This document shows, piece after piece, positions 5,859 to 7,491 of a stretch of DNA of 7,491 nt. The DNA comes from JACNLN01 sp964626495 (lineage in GTDB: Bacteria; Fidelibacterota; Marinisomatia; Marinisomatales; CAZVFT01), in assembly GCA_964626495.1 (NCBI GenBank), contig CAZVFT010000101.1, forward strand, positions 1 to 7,491, in the 5' to 3' direction. The position numbers and the translations under genes are program-made. Numbering within the stretch: position 1 is the stretch's first letter; every line of letters starts with the position of its first letter. Under the pieces are notes generated by a model. The model saw only the letters and a list, made by a program, of their open reading frames with translations, made no database searches and was not told the origin of the DNA.

Positions 5859-6698
5859 ATGTTTCTGATGTTGATTAAAAATGAGCTGATTAAAATTTCC
5901 GGTAAGTGGCGAAGTTTTATCGGTTTTATCGCTATTGCTGTTTTGATGCCACTGATTCTGTGGGGTTTCAAAGTTGGTGGAGGACAAATTCACAGGGAAA
6001 TGACACACCAGTTGGAAGGTGTTTTCACGACTGTAGGAACATTATTCAATGGATTTCTTGCCACGTACATTGTGATGAATTTTTTATGGGTGCATATTCC
6101 ATTTCTCGTGATGCTGGTAGCTGGAGATGTGGTTGCTGGAGAAGGCGCAGCAGGGACATTTCGGATTTATCTGACACGACCCATTTCTCGCTGGAAAATC
6201 TTATTATCAAAATTGTTTGCTACCTACATTTACACAGCAATATTAATCTTATTTTTTGCGATGATGAGCCTTGGCCTTGGCTCACTCTGGTTAGGAACAG
6301 GTGACCTGATGATTATTCACAAAGGGGTTTTGATATTACCCCCTGAAACAGCCTGGCTCAGATTTGCTCTTTCATTTCTATTTGCAATTGGGGTGATGAG
6401 TGTGGTGGCGACATTATGTTTTATGTTTTCATCAATGGTGAACAACGGAATAGGCCCCATCATCGGTGCCATGGCTGTATTGATTGTTTTTCTGGCTGTT
6501 TCCAGCATCCCGCTAGATTTGTTCGAAAAAATTAAGCCGTGGCTATTTACCACTTATTTTGATATCTGGAAAAAGGCTTTTTATGATCCCATTCCCTGGG
6601 GTGATATTGGAAAAAGTTTGTTAATCCTATTTACCTATTCTTTATGTTTTCTGGGAGTTAGTTTTTCTGTATTTACTCGAAAGGATATTTTAACATAA
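5859..6698 (+). CDS. ABC-2 type transporter permease
   Basis: 279 residues with about six hydrophobic segments: roughly 19-37, 60-88, 120-145, 170-192, 198-220 and 255-272. An N-terminal amphipathic stretch (MLIKNELIKISGKWRS) is typical of ABC-2 permeases. The conserved cytoplasmic motif between the second and third segments is clear: GDVVAGEGAAGTFRIYLTRP (89-108), followed by SRWKILLSKL. This matches the E-x4-T-x-R-x4-RP pattern of NosY/GldF/BcrB-like permeases. The gene starts 10 nt after the ATPase stop and ends 6 nt before the next gene, so the three form one operon. An in-frame ATG at 5868 (M4) is an alternative start. A plus-strand open frame at 5906-6304 in another phase is a shadow of this gene. 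Confidence 0.92.
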   Translation: MFLMLIKNELIKISGKWRSFIGFIAIAVLMPLILWGFKVGGGQIHREMTHQLEGVFTTVGTLFNGFLATYIVMNFLWVHIPFLVMLVAGDVVAGEGAAGTFRIYLTRPISRWKILLSKLFATYIYTAILILFFAMMSLGLGSLWLGTGDLMIIHKGVLILPPETAWLRFALSFLFAIGVMSVVATLCFMFSSMVNNGIGPIIGAMAVLIVFLAVSSIPLDLFEKIKPWLFTTYFDIWKKAFYDPIPWGDIGKSLLILFTYSLCFLGVSFSVFTRKDILT

Positions 6699-6704
6699 TT
6701 GCTG

Positions 6705-7491
6705 ATGAGGTTAAAAAGAACGAATAACATAATTCTTACACTGGTTATAGTGACCTGTGCAAGTTTTACACAAATAGATTCTGCCCCGAATTCTGGAAAA
6801 TTGGCAGGAAGGGAAATTTCGGTAACATCTATTCTTGACAGTCTGATTACACAATTCAAAAAGGTCGAGGATTATACTGTAAAAGTAAAAATTTCCGTGA
6901 ATATGCCGAGATTCCGGATGCCCAAGAAAGTGGTGAAATTGTATTTCAAACAGCCGGATAAGGTAAAAATTGAGACTGACGGATTTGCAGTTGTTCCGAA
7001 AACAGGAGTAACGTCCTCACCGCTTACAACTTTTAATAGATTAATGCAGCCATTTGTTGTGGATTCTACTTTGTTGATGGGACATCACCATTGGATAATA
7101 GAGGGGGCAATCAATACTGATTCCGTAGTATTTAGATTTAATGACCTGAGCTCTCTGGATTCAGTGAATTTGATTACACGTCTTTGGATAAATTCCGAGT
7201 ATTGGGTCATTACAATAATGGAGTCGTATTTGGGTGATATGAAGGTGATGTCTGTGAGTAACGAATTTGAAGAAATTGAAGAGGGTATATATTTGCCGAA
7301 AATAACAGAAATGAATTTTCATTTCGGTGGTGATTTCCTTGCCACCATCGGAAATCGAGGACACTCAGGAGGTCCCTTTGGTGAGCGGCATCGTATTCCA
7401 AATGATTCCGAAAGTGATGACTTCAATGGATCCATTCGGATGGAATTCAGTCGATATAAAATTAATCGTGGGTTGAAGGATAAAATATTTA
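6705..7491 (+). CDS. LolA-like exported protein; C-terminus cut by window edge
   Basis: Open from ATG 6705 to the right edge: 262 codons, no stop. Residues 1-30 form a signal peptide (MRLKR, hydrophobic 9-21). A Cys follows at about 18 in VTCAS but without a good lipobox, so plain secretion is likelier. The mature part resembles the LolA / outer-membrane-lipoprotein-sorting superfamily: LDSLITQFKKVEDYTVKVKI (start of the half-barrel), then KLYFKQPDKVKIETDG, a pattern common in these proteins. The stretch YKINRGLKDKIF at the visible end looks like the last strand of the fold, so few residues are probably missing. A Gly/His/Asp-rich insert (about 207-240) precedes it. The 6-nt spacing from the permease implies a shared operon, so it may handle lipid or lipoprotein cargo with the ABC transporter; that is inference. 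Superfamily membership is by pattern only. Confidence 0.75.
   Translation, partial: MRLKRTNNIILTLVIVTCASFTQIDSAPNSGKLAGREISVTSILDSLITQFKKVEDYTVKVKISVNMPRFRMPKKVVKLYFKQPDKVKIETDGFAVVPKTGVTSSPLTTFNRLMQPFVVDSTLLMGHHHWIIEGAINTDSVVFRFNDLSSLDSVNLITRLWINSEYWVITIMESYLGDMKVMSVSNEFEEIEEGIYLPKITEMNFHFGGDFLATIGNRGHSGGPFGERHRIPNDSESDDFNGSIRMEFSRYKINRGLKDKIF

Noticed and set aside
5906..6304. Plus-strand open frame of 132 codons
   Set aside because: It is an out-of-phase shadow of the ABC-2 permease, rich in Cys/Trp/Arg in an unnatural way.

Overview
The window reads as a chromosomal piece from a Gram-negative, menaquinone-making bacterium of moderate-to-low GC content. The evidence is two lipoprotein signal peptides, an envelope M23 peptidase, a LolA-like periplasmic protein, and two consecutive late menaquinone genes (menA-type and ubiE/menG-type). 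The style (sparse Shine-Dalgarno sites, palindromic intergenic repeats, a DUF4920 lipoprotein) would fit the FCB superphylum or related environmental lineages, but the sequence alone does not fix the taxon. No rRNA, tRNA, insertion sequence, phage gene or CRISPR array is visible.

Layout. Positions 1-1458 lie on the minus strand and hold a compact pair. An AroQ-fold protein (1015-1458) is followed 7 nt later by a lipoprotein M23 metallopeptidase whose C-terminus runs off the left edge (1-1007). The AroQ-fold protein aligns without gaps to type II dehydroquinases over its key segments but has lost most of the catalytic residues, so it is probably not a dehydroquinase. A divergent intergenic region follows (1459-1750). 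It contains an AT-rich promoter-like part and a roughly 189-bp palindromic element built from CAAGTNN heptads in inverted orientation.

All remaining genes are on the plus strand. First comes a fusion of an FMN-binding split-barrel (PNPOx-like) domain with a MenA-type UbiA prenyltransferase (1751-3259), then a UbiE/MenG methyltransferase (3313-4059). Together these cover attachment of the prenyl tail to dihydroxynaphthoate and the final C-methylation of demethylmenaquinone. A 265-nt spacer with an intergenic palindromic repeat and a short hairpin leads to a small DUF4920 lipoprotein with a Cys/His-rich character (4325-4804). A 19-bp near-perfect dyad (4911-4929) sits just before a tight three-gene unit: ABC ATPase (4940-5848), ABC-2 permease (5859-6698) and a LolA-like exported protein cut by the right edge (6705-7491).

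The points most worth following up are the catalytically stripped AroQ homologue paired with an M23 lipoprotein, the flavin-barrel/MenA fusion, the two palindromic intergenic elements, and the dyad in front of the ABC operon. I did not find a clear new defence or mobile system.
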